Part shown: piece after piece, positions 34,469-41,569 of the stretch
Numbering within the stretch: the stretch's first letter is position 1
How the letters are laid out: each line of letters opens with the position of its first letter
From: 2-02-FULL-45-10 sp964478235
GTDB lineage: Bacteria; Patescibacteriota; Patescibacteriia; Magasanikbacterales; GWA2-37-8
Direction: 5' to 3'
DNA: 60,050 nt
NCBI GenBank assembly: GCA_964478235.1
Contig: CAYZGX010000006.1
Location: forward strand, 1-60,050
Program-made: the position numbers and the translations under genes
The notes under the pieces: model-generated
What the model saw: only the letters and a program-made list of their open reading frames with translations
What the model was told of the DNA's origin: nothing
The model's database searches: none

Positions 34469-35461
34469 ATGATGTTTCGTCGTGTTTGTCATACCTTTTT
34501 AGGAATACTGGCTTTGCTCGTCATTGGTTATCTTTCTCTTTTTTTAATAAATGGCAGTGCGACCCCGGTGCGCTACGGGGTGAGTTTTGATCCAGATTAC
34601 GCCCGCTACATTCTCGTTGACGCTGGCAAAGCCTACATGACGCTTCTCAACGAGTGGAAGTTTCGCTTGATCCGTCTGCCAGTACATTGGGATGTGGTGG
34701 AGTGGCAACGTGGAAAATTTACATTTGAAGATATTGATTGGTATATCTCGCGCGCGAGCGATGTTGACGCCAAGATTATTTTAGCTATTGGTCAAAAAAC
34801 TCCACGCTGGCCAGAATGTCATATTCCAAATTGGGCCAAAAAGCTGGATGAAGAAGAGTATCAAAAAGAATTGCGGAACTACATCACCACCGTTATTGAA
34901 CGATACAAAAATAATCCAGCGGTGGAAGTCTGGCAAGTAGAAAACGAACCATTTTTGCGTTTTGGAGAATGTCACACCTTCACTTCAGGCCAACAGCTCA
35001 AAGATGAAATTGCCTATGTCAAGCAAGCGGATCCAAGCCGTAAAACCTTAGTGAGCGACAGTGGGGAATTAAGTACCTGGGCGCGAACAGCGACCGCTGC
35101 CGATTATTTTGGCACCACGGTTTATCGCACTGTGTGGGACAAAATGTTTGGCTATGTGACCTATCATTTTGTGCCGGCCGGATTGTACCAGTTTCGAGCA
35201 ATGCTCTGGGGGCGAGATGTTAGTACTGCCTGGGTGACTGAGCTTCAAGCTGAGCCGTGGATTATGGGTGTGCCGCTCAGTGAAGTCCCGCTCGAAGAGC
35301 AGGCAAAATCAGTGAGCCTCAGTCAGTTACAAGAAAACATCGCCTATGCCGAGCGAATCGGTTTTCCACGGGTCTATCTGTGGGGCGCGGAGTGGTGGTA
35401 CTGGCTTGAAGAGCAGGGGATTAAAGATGTTTCCGGGTATATTAAAACTCTCCCCAAGTAA
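34469..35461 (+). CDS. Membrane-anchored clan-A glycoside hydrolase
   Basis: One N-terminal transmembrane helix or uncleaved signal (residues 5-27, VCHTFLGILALLVIGYLSLF) places a TIM-barrel glycosidase outside the cell. The acid/base glutamate is in WQVENEPF (about residues 153-160) and the nucleophile glutamate in VTELQAEPW (about 255-263), the ends of strands 4 and 7 as in clan GH-A. The KFTFEDIDWYISRA stretch resembles GH5/GH39-type enzymes. The exact family and substrate cannot be set by eye. The ATG at 34469 follows the EamA stop by 5 nt. Confidence 0.75.
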   Translation: MMFRRVCHTFLGILALLVIGYLSLFLINGSATPVRYGVSFDPDYARYILVDAGKAYMTLLNEWKFRLIRLPVHWDVVEWQRGKFTFEDIDWYISRASDVDAKIILAIGQKTPRWPECHIPNWAKKLDEEEYQKELRNYITTVIERYKNNPAVEVWQVENEPFLRFGECHTFTSGQQLKDEIAYVKQADPSRKTLVSDSGELSTWARTATAADYFGTTVYRTVWDKMFGYVTYHFVPAGLYQFRAMLWGRDVSTAWVTELQAEPWIMGVPLSEVPLEEQAKSVSLSQLQENIAYAERIGFPRVYLWGAEWWYWLEEQGIKDVSGYIKTLPK

Positions 35462-35465
35462 TCCA

Positions 35466-35494
35466 TTGACTTTTTTAAAAGCGTTCGGTATAAT
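35466..35494 (+). promoter_or_regulatory. Promoter of tRNA-Val(TAC)
   Basis: TTGACT (35466-35471), 17 bp and a perfect TATAAT (35489-35494). The start falls near 35501, about 10 nt before the tRNA. Confidence 0.85.
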
Positions 35495-35510
35495 CACCGT
35501 GCTTTTATAA

Positions 35511-35584
35511 GCGCACTTAGCTCAGTTGGTTAGAGCATCTCGTTTACACCGAGAGGGTCGAGGGTTCGAATCCCCCAGTGCGCA
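35511..35584 (+). tRNA. tRNA-Val (TAC)
   Basis: GCGCACT (35511-35517) pairs with AGTGCGC (35577-35583). The anticodon stem TCTCG/CGAGA holds loop TTTACAC with anticodon TAC, valine. The T-loop is GGTTCGAATCC. CCA is not encoded. A U34 tRNA such as this could be a substrate for wobble modification, though Elp3 targets in this organism are not known. Confidence 0.95.
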
Positions 35585-35590
35585 CGATAC

Positions 35591-35620
35591 AAAAAAGACC
35601 GCAGTCATGCGGTCTTTTTT
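35591..35620 (+). terminator. Terminator of tRNA-Val(TAC)
   Basis: AAAAAAGACCGCA (35591-35603) pairs with TGCGGTCTTTTTT (35608-35620). Confidence 0.9.
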
Positions 35621-35631
35621 GTCATTTACCA

Positions 35632-35660
35632 TTGACAAAACACCATTTTTAGCTTAGTCT
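35632..35660 (+). promoter_or_regulatory. Promoter of the M1 aminopeptidase
   Basis: TTGACA (35632-35637), 17 bp and TAGTCT (35655-35660). The leader of about 55 nt holds the self-complementary TGCGCGCATGCGCA and then GAAGGAGGTCA. Confidence 0.75.
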
Positions 35661-35721
35661 AGCGCCGAGTTTGTGCGCGCATGCGCAGGCTCATCAACCT
35701 TTGACCCGAAGGAGGTCACCC

Positions 35722-37548
35722 ATGCGCTCGGATAAGCACTCGTACTTTGATACTAGTCAGCCAAGAATCAAGCACTTGAAGTGGAGCGTGCTCGTCGATT
35801 TTGCGGAAAAGTTGCTCTATGGCACGGCCGTCCTCACGTTCAATCGTGGTGGCTCGGTGGTGGATCTTGACACCCGCGATCTCGAAATCGCGGAGGTCAC
35901 GAACACCAAGAAGGCGAGCCAGCGGATCGACTGGGAACTCGGCGACAACGACCCGATCACGGGATCGCGCTTGCGCCTCACCCTGCCCAAGGGTGTGCGC
36001 TCGGTCACGATCGTTTATCGGACGTCGCCGACGGCGGTCGGTCTGCAATGGCTCACGCCCGAGCAGACCACTGGTGGTAAGCAGCCGTTCGTCTTCTCGC
36101 AGGGCGAGGCTATCAACACCCGCTCGTATTTGCCCTGTCAGGATTCGCCGGCGGTGCGCTTCACCTTCGAAGCTGTCATGACGGTCCCCGTCGGCCTCAC
36201 AGCCGTTGTGGGGGCAGATGTGTTTGATGAAGTCTCAGTTGGTGTCAACAACACCGTTCATCGAGATTGCCGAGATTTTCACTGGCAGATGACGCGCCCG
36301 ATTCCGGCCTACCTCATCGCGTTCGCGGTGGGGAATTTGGACCGGCAGAAGATTGGTCCGCGCTCGTATGTCTGGGCCGAGCCCGAAATGCTGAAAGCCG
36401 CGGCGAGCGAATTCAAGGATACCGAGTCGTTCATCGTGACGGCGGAGAGATTGTTCGGTAAGTACCGCTGGGGCAACTTCAGCATCCTTGTGATGCCGAA
36501 GAGCTTCCCCTACGGCGGCATGGAGAATCCGACGCTCACCTTCGTGACGCCCGCGCTCGTCGCTGGCGATCGCTCGATGGTGGACGTCATTATCCACGAG
36601 CTCATGCATCACTGGTTCGGCAACTACGTCACGAATGCCACCTGGGAAGATTTTTGGCTCAATGAAGGTTGGACGATGTACGCCGAAGGGCGTGTCACCG
36701 AAGCGCTCCATGGCAAGGACGTAAAACTCCTCAACATGGCGCTGTTTGGTCGCGAGTTTGAACGCGATTGCCAGATGTTTGATGGTATGGGGCAGTCGCA
36801 TCTCACGCACCTGAACCCGAACCTGACAGGGCTCAACCCGGACGACGTGTTCTCGCGCGTGCCCTACCACAAGGGCCATCTGTTCCTGGTGGCGCTCGAG
36901 CAGGCGGTCGGACGCCGTAAGTTCGACCGGTTCATCCGGAAGTTCCTGAAGCGCTTCGCCTTCAAGTCCATCACGACCAAGCAGTTCATGCGGTTTTTGA
37001 ATGCGGAACTGCCGGGTGCGGCGAGTCGTGTGGACGCCCAGGCTTGGCTCTATGGCCCCAATCTGCCCGCCACGTCCCCGAAGATCGAGCTCCCGCTCAT
37101 CGACGAGGTCGTGAAGCTGGCCAATTCCGGGAGCACCCCCGACCCGAAGACGGTGAAGTGGGGTAATACGACGTGGGCGCTCTACCTCGAATCGCTCCCG
37201 CGCGACGAACGCTCGTACGAAGTCTGTCTGGAATTGGACGGTGATTTCCCGCTCGATCAGAGCCCACACGCCGATGTCCGTTTCGCGTTTCTGCTCTTCG
37301 CCATTGATTCCGGCTACTTCCGCAATCTCACTGGTGCGGTTGAGGAGTTCCTCGGCCAGCACGGCCGGGTGAAGTACCTGAAGCCGTTGTATGGCGCTCT
37401 GGCGAAGAAGGATTTTGAGTACGCTCGGGCGCTCTTCGAGAAATTCAAGCCGTCCTACCACCCGCTCGCGCAGGTGGCTGTCGAGAAAACGATCGAAAGG
37501 TGCGACCCGAAGCCGCAACCGACGCCCGTCGGAGTGGTCACGGTCTAA
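35722..37548 (+). CDS. M1 family zinc aminopeptidase
   Basis: The protein hydrolyses N-terminal residues from peptides. The exopeptidase motif YGGMENPTLTF (about residue 260) and the zinc site VIIHELMHHWFGN followed by WLNEGWTMYAE (HExxH-x18-E) are complete. At 608 aa it lacks the large C-terminal domain of PepN and ends like the leukotriene A4 hydrolase group. No signal peptide is seen, so it is probably cytosolic. The ATG at 35722 follows AAGGAGG. Third positions are strongly G/C, unlike the permease that follows, so recent transfer is likely. It is a self-contained unit with a promoter, leader and 16-bp terminal hairpin. Confidence 0.92.
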   Translation: MRSDKHSYFDTSQPRIKHLKWSVLVDFAEKLLYGTAVLTFNRGGSVVDLDTRDLEIAEVTNTKKASQRIDWELGDNDPITGSRLRLTLPKGVRSVTIVYRTSPTAVGLQWLTPEQTTGGKQPFVFSQGEAINTRSYLPCQDSPAVRFTFEAVMTVPVGLTAVVGADVFDEVSVGVNNTVHRDCRDFHWQMTRPIPAYLIAFAVGNLDRQKIGPRSYVWAEPEMLKAAASEFKDTESFIVTAERLFGKYRWGNFSILVMPKSFPYGGMENPTLTFVTPALVAGDRSMVDVIIHELMHHWFGNYVTNATWEDFWLNEGWTMYAEGRVTEALHGKDVKLLNMALFGREFERDCQMFDGMGQSHLTHLNPNLTGLNPDDVFSRVPYHKGHLFLVALEQAVGRRKFDRFIRKFLKRFAFKSITTKQFMRFLNAELPGAASRVDAQAWLYGPNLPATSPKIELPLIDEVVKLANSGSTPDPKTVKWGNTTWALYLESLPRDERSYEVCLELDGDFPLDQSPHADVRFAFLLFAIDSGYFRNLTGAVEEFLGQHGRVKYLKPLYGALAKKDFEYARALFEKFKPSYHPLAQVAVEKTIERCDPKPQPTPVGVVTV

Positions 37549-37566
37549 GTTGTTCTTTTAAACGGT

Positions 37567-37605
37567 GGCCTGCGTACTGACACAATGAATGTCGGTACGC
37601 AGGCC
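37567..37605 (+). repeat. 16-bp hairpin after the M1 gene
   Basis: GGCCTGCGTACTGACA (37567-37582) pairs with TGTCGGTACGCAGGCC (37590-37605) with a single T-G wobble and a 7-nt loop. No T run follows. Confidence 0.9.
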
Positions 37606-37612
37606 TCCTCGC

Positions 37613-37637
37613 AATGCCTTACCCAGGGCGTTTTTTT
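37613..37637 (+). terminator. Terminator after the M1 gene
   Basis: AATGCC (37613-37618) and GGCGTT (37627-37632) form a short stem with a run of seven T. Confidence 0.65.
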
Positions 37638-37690
37638 ATTTCTATACTAATTTCTTCAAGCGTTAGTTTGTGGTATACTAGATGAAACCT

Positions 37691-38812
37691 ATGGAGGTCG
37701 TATTACATAAAGGAGTCTACAAAAAAACCGTCAGCCTCAGTCAGGCTGTCTTTATGATTACCGGCATGACGATTGGCGCCGGCATTTTTGGTTTGCCCTA
37801 TGTTATTTCGCGAGTCGGTATTCTGACTGGTGTTGCCATGATTATTTTCTTCGGGTGTATCATGCTCGGCGTTAATTTGATGGTTGGCGAAATTGTGCAG
37901 AAAGCCGGCGAAGATCTTCAGCTTCCGGGATTAGCTGGAAAATATTTGGGCACGTGGGCTAAATGGCTTCTGTCTATTACTATTGTCATTAGCTGGTTTG
38001 GCACACTCACCGCGTATTTGGTGGGGGAGGGGCAGTCGCTTTCGGCGCTTCTTGGCGGGAGTAGTCTCCTCTGGGGGCTTATTTTCTGGTCAATTGCCAG
38101 CTTCTGCTTATGGGGCGGGCTCAATCGTCTCAAGAATGTTGATCGCATTGTGAGCGCGCTCGTGATTGCGCTTCTGGTCGGTTTGGCACTCTGGCTTCTG
38201 CCGTCGGCCAACACCACCTATCTGTTTGTCGCCGACAAAGCTCATTTTTTCTTGCCAATCGGCGTGATTATTTTTGCCCTTCATGGCACGCCAGCGATTG
38301 CTGAGGTGCATGCACTAAGTCCATCGCCAAAAGTATTTCGCCAAGCATTAATTATTGGAACCTTGATTCCGGTCGCCGTGTACTGCCTCTTTACTGTCGC
38401 AGTTGTTTTGGCGACGGGTCTCGCTACCACTGAAGTTGCAACTGTCGGTATTGGGGAGCTATTTGGTCCGCGAACTACTATTGTTGCGAACCTCATCGCT
38501 ATTGCCGCCATGTTTACCTGCTACCTTGGTCTTGGTAACGCGCTGCGCGAAACGTTTACCTGGGATCATCAGATCCATGACAAACTTACCACCCTCTTAG
38601 TTGTGGTTGTTCCGCTCGCGCTTTATCTTATCGGTTTTCGGAGTTTTATCTTGCTTCTTGAAATTGTCGGCGGGGTGTTTATTACTATCGAGCTTCTCCT
38701 GATGTTCGCCGTCTTTTTGGTGATTCGTCGAAAGTCGGGCTCGCCCAAGCTTCAACCGCGCAAAAAAACCAGCCCACCACTTTTTCGGCACAACGCTAGA
38801 GCTCGGAAATAA
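37691..38812 (+). CDS. Aromatic-type amino acid permease
   Basis: The protein has about eleven membrane helices and starts with VSLSQAVFMITGMTIGAGIFGLPY, the first-helix signature of hydroxy/aromatic amino acid permeases (tyrosine/tryptophan type). Length of 373 aa is typical. A TATACT box at 37674-37679 places the transcript start near 37686, downstream of the ATG at 37682, so the second ATG at 37691 (MEVVLHK) is the better start. That leaves about 5 nt of leader. The basic tail of about 30 residues is cytoplasmic. The substrate is inferred from family resemblance only. Confidence 0.85.
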   Translation: MEVVLHKGVYKKTVSLSQAVFMITGMTIGAGIFGLPYVISRVGILTGVAMIIFFGCIMLGVNLMVGEIVQKAGEDLQLPGLAGKYLGTWAKWLLSITIVISWFGTLTAYLVGEGQSLSALLGGSSLLWGLIFWSIASFCLWGGLNRLKNVDRIVSALVIALLVGLALWLLPSANTTYLFVADKAHFFLPIGVIIFALHGTPAIAEVHALSPSPKVFRQALIIGTLIPVAVYCLFTVAVVLATGLATTEVATVGIGELFGPRTTIVANLIAIAAMFTCYLGLGNALRETFTWDHQIHDKLTTLLVVVVPLALYLIGFRSFILLLEIVGGVFITIELLLMFAVFLVIRRKSGSPKLQPRKKTSPPLFRHNARARK

Positions 38813-38843
38813 AAATCCCCCAACGAGTAGTTAGGGGATTTTT
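38811..38843. terminator. Bidirectional terminator
   Basis: AAAAATCCCC (38811-38820), an AAC/GTT inner pair and GGGGATTTTT (38834-38843) serve the permease and the convergent regulator gene. Confidence 0.85.
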
Positions 38844-38849
38844 GACTGC

Positions 38850-39197
38850 TTAGGCAGCGCCCTCAGGGGCTTCTGTTGGAGCTTCAGCTTCATCAGCTGG
38901 GCCGGCAACAGATTTTGGGTTAGGGGAGTAGAGTGGGTTTTTAATCTTCCAACGATCGACAAACTGCCCAATTCCTCGTTTCGCGAGCTTATTGCGAACG
39001 GTGGTATGGCGTTGTGACCATTTGACCAAACTCTCAAAATTAAGCTTGTACCGACCGGATACGACCACATAGGTCACTTCCTGGCCAGCGATAGCTCGAC
39101 GGATAGTCTGGTTGTTGACCCCAAAGAGGCGAGCGGCTTCCGAGACGGAAACACGGATCATTTCTTTAGAATCTGGCTTTAAAGGGATGTTTTCCAT
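38850..39197 (-). CDS. HTH DNA-binding regulator (MerR/excisionase-like fold)
   Basis: Residues about 14-60 form a winged-helix pattern: VSVSEAARLFGVNNQTIRRAI, then YVVVSGRYKLNFESLVKW. This is the helix-turn-helix_17/MerR-like DNA-binding type. The middle is basic and the C-terminus is Pro/Glu/Ala-rich. Two palindromes flank its promoter, so autoregulation is likely. There is no recombinase or phage gene beside it, which argues against an excisionase. Its other targets are unknown. The start ATG at 39197 lies about 20 nt after the predicted transcript start. Confidence 0.75.
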   Translation of the reverse strand: MENIPLKPDSKEMIRVSVSEAARLFGVNNQTIRRAIAGQEVTYVVVSGRYKLNFESLVKWSQRHTTVRNKLAKRGIGQFVDRWKIKNPLYSPNPKSVAGPADEAEAPTEAPEGAA

Positions 39198-39203
39198 AAG
39201 TTT

Positions 39204-39216
39204 GTCTACAATAGAC
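39204..39216. promoter_or_regulatory. Operator-like palindrome in the regulator's leader
   Basis: GTCTA-CAA-TAGAC lies between the -10 box and the start codon of the minus-strand regulator, where a bound repressor would block transcription. It shares TAGACTA with the upstream site. Confidence 0.5.
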
Positions 39217-39222
39217 TACACA

Positions 39223-39251
39223 AATATAGCACAAACCAGCCTTTTTGTCAA
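39223..39251 (-). promoter_or_regulatory. Promoter of the HTH regulator
   Basis: On the minus strand TTGACA (plus 39246-39251), 17 bp and TATATT (plus 39223-39228). Confidence 0.8.
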
Positions 39252-39277
39252 GCCCTGCCACCAAAACCAAGATTTAG

Positions 39278-39301
39278 TTTGTATAGACTAGTGTATACAA
39301 A
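39278..39301. promoter_or_regulatory. Upstream palindrome TTTGTATA-N8-TATACAAA
   Basis: A perfect 8-bp inverted repeat with an 8-bp centre GACTAGTG sits 26 bp upstream of the regulator's -35 box. It is a good candidate for a second binding site of the regulator. Confidence 0.6.
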
Positions 39302-39367
39302 AAGAGGGAAGTAGGGGAGGGGAAGTTGAGCCGTCTGCCTCAAACAGGCCGGATATGCCTAGTTTGT

Positions 39368-39396
39368 TTGACCAAGACCCCTTTTTATGGTACAAT
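39368..39396 (+). promoter_or_regulatory. Promoter of the ECF sigma gene
   Basis: TTGACC (39368-39373), 17 bp and TACAAT (39391-39396). It is a housekeeping-type promoter; about 73 nt of leader follow without a Shine-Dalgarno. Confidence 0.75.
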
Positions 39397-39475
39397 CGTC
39401 TGCGTCTTTACCGATGGTTTTTGACCCTAAAAAGACCCCAACTGTAACATTTTTACTACTGAGCCGTCTTCTAGA

Positions 39476-40018
39476 ATGCTAGAGAAACTTGCCGACAAAT
39501 TGCTTCTGTATCAAGTTCTTACGAAACACGACCCAGAAGCCTATGCGAAGCTCTACGACGCTTATGCTAAACAGATCTACCGATTTGTTTATTTTAAGGT
39601 TTCGTCGCACGAAGAAGCTGAAGACATCACCTCAGAAGTCTTCCTCAAAGCGTGGCACTATATTCAAGAGAAAAAAGAAATCAAGAGCTTTAGCGGTCTT
39701 TTATACCGCATTGCCCGAAACAGCATCATTGATCTATACCGCGCTCGCGCCTCAAAAGGCGAAGTGCTGATGGATGAAGAGTTTGAAATCGGAGATGGCG
39801 GCAAATGGTATGCCAACCTCAACACTAAAGTTGAAGCACACCGTGTCGTCGAAGCTCTCAAAAAATTGAAACATGAGTATCGAGAAGTTATAACACTCAG
39901 ATATATTGATGAGTTGGAAATGAGTGAAATTGCTGAAATCACTGGAAAAAATAATCTCGCGCTCCGCGTCACGCTCCATCGAGCGCTTGCGAAGCTCAAA
40001 ACAATGCTTGAAAAATAA
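39476..40018 (+). CDS. ECF-type sigma factor
   Basis: The 180-aa protein has region 2 (about residues 22-88: YAKLYDAYAKQIYRFVYFKV, EEAEDITSEVFLKAW, LLYRIARNSIIDLYRAR) and region 4 (about 125-178: VITLRYIDELEMSEIAEITG with RVTLHRALAKLK as the recognition helix). It would direct RNA polymerase to a small regulon. The next gene, 7 nt downstream, is a membrane protein built like an anti-sigma factor, and an S-layer gene follows, so envelope control is the natural reading. Its target promoter is not identified. Confidence 0.92.
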   Translation: MLEKLADKLLLYQVLTKHDPEAYAKLYDAYAKQIYRFVYFKVSSHEEAEDITSEVFLKAWHYIQEKKEIKSFSGLLYRIARNSIIDLYRARASKGEVLMDEEFEIGDGGKWYANLNTKVEAHRVVEALKKLKHEYREVITLRYIDELEMSEIAEITGKNNLALRVTLHRALAKLKTMLEK

Positions 40019-40025
40019 CGAGACT

Positions 40026-41342
40026 ATGAGTCGAAACATTATTCGACAACTCAAAGCACTTAAACACGAGACGGTCAGTCCTCGTGAAGCTTGGTTACAA
40101 AGTAACCGAGCTGTTTTGCTGTCTCAAATCAAAAACACTCTCCCAACCGAAGAAACCCGTGAAGCCCGCTTAGAAAAGCTCTGGAGTGGCATGGCAATTT
40201 TTCTCCCTCGCCAAATGGTCTACTCGGTAATCCGTCCGATCGCTGTCCTCATTATCGTTTCCTTGGTCGCTTCGTCCACCTACTCTGGCACCGTCAAAGC
40301 GTCCTATGAATCAGTCCCTGGCGATTGGCTCTATCCAGCGAAGCGCTTATCCGAAAAAACACAAGGCGCGGTTATTTCCCTCTTGGGCGACACCAACACG
40401 GAAACAAAATTCCACGTTACTCTCGCTCAACGTCGCGCTGAAGAAGTTAGTCAAATTATCAAAAACGACGCTCCAAACAAAGCCACTCAAGTCTCAGCAG
40501 CGGTGGCCGAGCTCAAAAATGAATTAGCAACCATCACCGATAAATTAGAAGGCGATACCGGCGTACAAGCTGTAGTTGCCAAAGATGTTCGCCAAGACAC
40601 TGAAGCGATTACTCAAGCGCTTCAAACAGTGAAAAACGAACTTCTTCTCAGTAACGGCGGTGAAGAAGGTGCTTATCTAGCCAAAGAAGTGGCTGAAACC
40701 AAAGATTTAGCCAAAGGTGTCTCGGTCAAAGCAGTGGAAAAACTCGTGACCAAACACTTAAGTGGCGACAACTCAGTCACCACCGACGAAGTAAGACAAG
40801 TAGTTGATGCAGCTATCACCAACGTCGCAGTTGAAGCGATGGAATCCAAACAAACCGTTGATGGTGCTCAAACAATCGTTGATACGGTCAAAACACAAGT
40901 GGCTGACCTCAACGCTGAAGCCAAAAAACAATCTTCGCTTGAAACATCGGTCGCCAACCTCGAACTCACCAAAAAAGTTTCTGACATCGTCAATCAAACA
41001 AAAGATGCAGTTATCAAAGCTGGAGCGGTTTCGGTAGAGGTAGACAAAAAAATTGTTGAAGCGCGCGAAGCGGTTATCAGCGGAGACCTCACCGGAGCGG
41101 TTGATAAAATCAAAGAAGTAACTGAAGTAGCGAAAGAAGCTGAAAAGATTTCCGAAACAACTATTATTAAAACGCAACAAGTTCTGCCAGTGGTAGCGGT
41201 CATCAAAGATTCCGCCATCACGACAGCCTCCACCACAAGCAGTGGTGCCACAAGTTCTCTCAAAGATATCTTCTCAGTCCGCACCACCACTAGTGGAACA
41301 ACAACCACCAGTGCAACCACTTCAAAGACAACTCCTCAATAA
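40026..41342 (+). CDS. Membrane protein with DUF5667-like domain, probable anti-sigma factor
   Basis: The ATG at 40026 gives 438 aa. A cytoplasmic N-terminal part of about 75 residues could bind the sigma factor. One transmembrane helix follows (about 76-100, YSVIRPIAVLIIVSLVASSTY). Outside, YESVPGDWLYPAKRLSEKTQ matches the DUF5667 pattern, then long Ala/Glu/Lys-rich coiled-coil stretches and a Thr/Ser-rich tail. No zinc-binding HxxxCxxC motif is seen, so it is not a ZAS-type anti-sigma. Gene order with the ECF sigma supports the assignment; binding is inferred. Confidence 0.7.
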   Translation: MSRNIIRQLKALKHETVSPREAWLQSNRAVLLSQIKNTLPTEETREARLEKLWSGMAIFLPRQMVYSVIRPIAVLIIVSLVASSTYSGTVKASYESVPGDWLYPAKRLSEKTQGAVISLLGDTNTETKFHVTLAQRRAEEVSQIIKNDAPNKATQVSAAVAELKNELATITDKLEGDTGVQAVVAKDVRQDTEAITQALQTVKNELLLSNGGEEGAYLAKEVAETKDLAKGVSVKAVEKLVTKHLSGDNSVTTDEVRQVVDAAITNVAVEAMESKQTVDGAQTIVDTVKTQVADLNAEAKKQSSLETSVANLELTKKVSDIVNQTKDAVIKAGAVSVEVDKKIVEAREAVISGDLTGAVDKIKEVTEVAKEAEKISETTIIKTQQVLPVVAVIKDSAITTASTTSSGATSSLKDIFSVRTTTSGTTTTSATTSKTTPQ

Positions 41343-41353
41343 GTAATCTCAGG

Positions 41354-41537
41354 TTATCTCTCTCCACCTCAGCTCCTCTCGTCGACAAGGGGATCAGAAG
41401 CGGAGAGAGATAAATTCAAAAAGTCAAGTCAGCGCCTCAAGGTCGAGGGCCGAATAATCGGCTTGCCTGACTCTTGTACTCCGAGCAATCGGAGCCTCTC
41501 TACAGCATTGACGTTTCCTCCTAAAAGCAGGGAATGC
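41354..41537 (+). promoter_or_regulatory. Long structured leader of the S-layer gene
   Basis: Four hairpins follow one another. First, TTATCTCTCTCC (41354-41365) with GGAGAGAGATAA (41402-41413). Second, AGTCAG (41427-41432) with CTGACT (41467-41472) enclosing GCCGA-ATAA-TCGGC (41449-41462). Third, CTCCGA-GCAA-TCGGAG (41479-41494) with a GNRA loop. Fourth, GCATT (41505-41509) with AATGC (41533-41537). An A/T-rich stretch then leads to the ATG at 41570 with no Shine-Dalgarno. Such a leader suggests mRNA stabilisation or a regulatory RNA. Confidence 0.75.
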
Positions 41538-41569
41538 GCAGTCGCCTAGAGATTTATTTATAACATATT

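Noticed and set aside
36235..37518. A 427-residue open frame on the minus strand inside the M1 gene
   Set aside because: It is antisense to a complete zinc peptidase with all motifs. G/C-rich third positions remove stop codons from the opposite strand, which explains its length; no promoter or ribosome binding site supports it.
38850..39197. The HTH protein as a phage or plasmid excisionase
   Set aside because: The fold is similar, but there is no recombinase, attachment site or tRNA junction beside it, and it has an autoregulatory-looking promoter.
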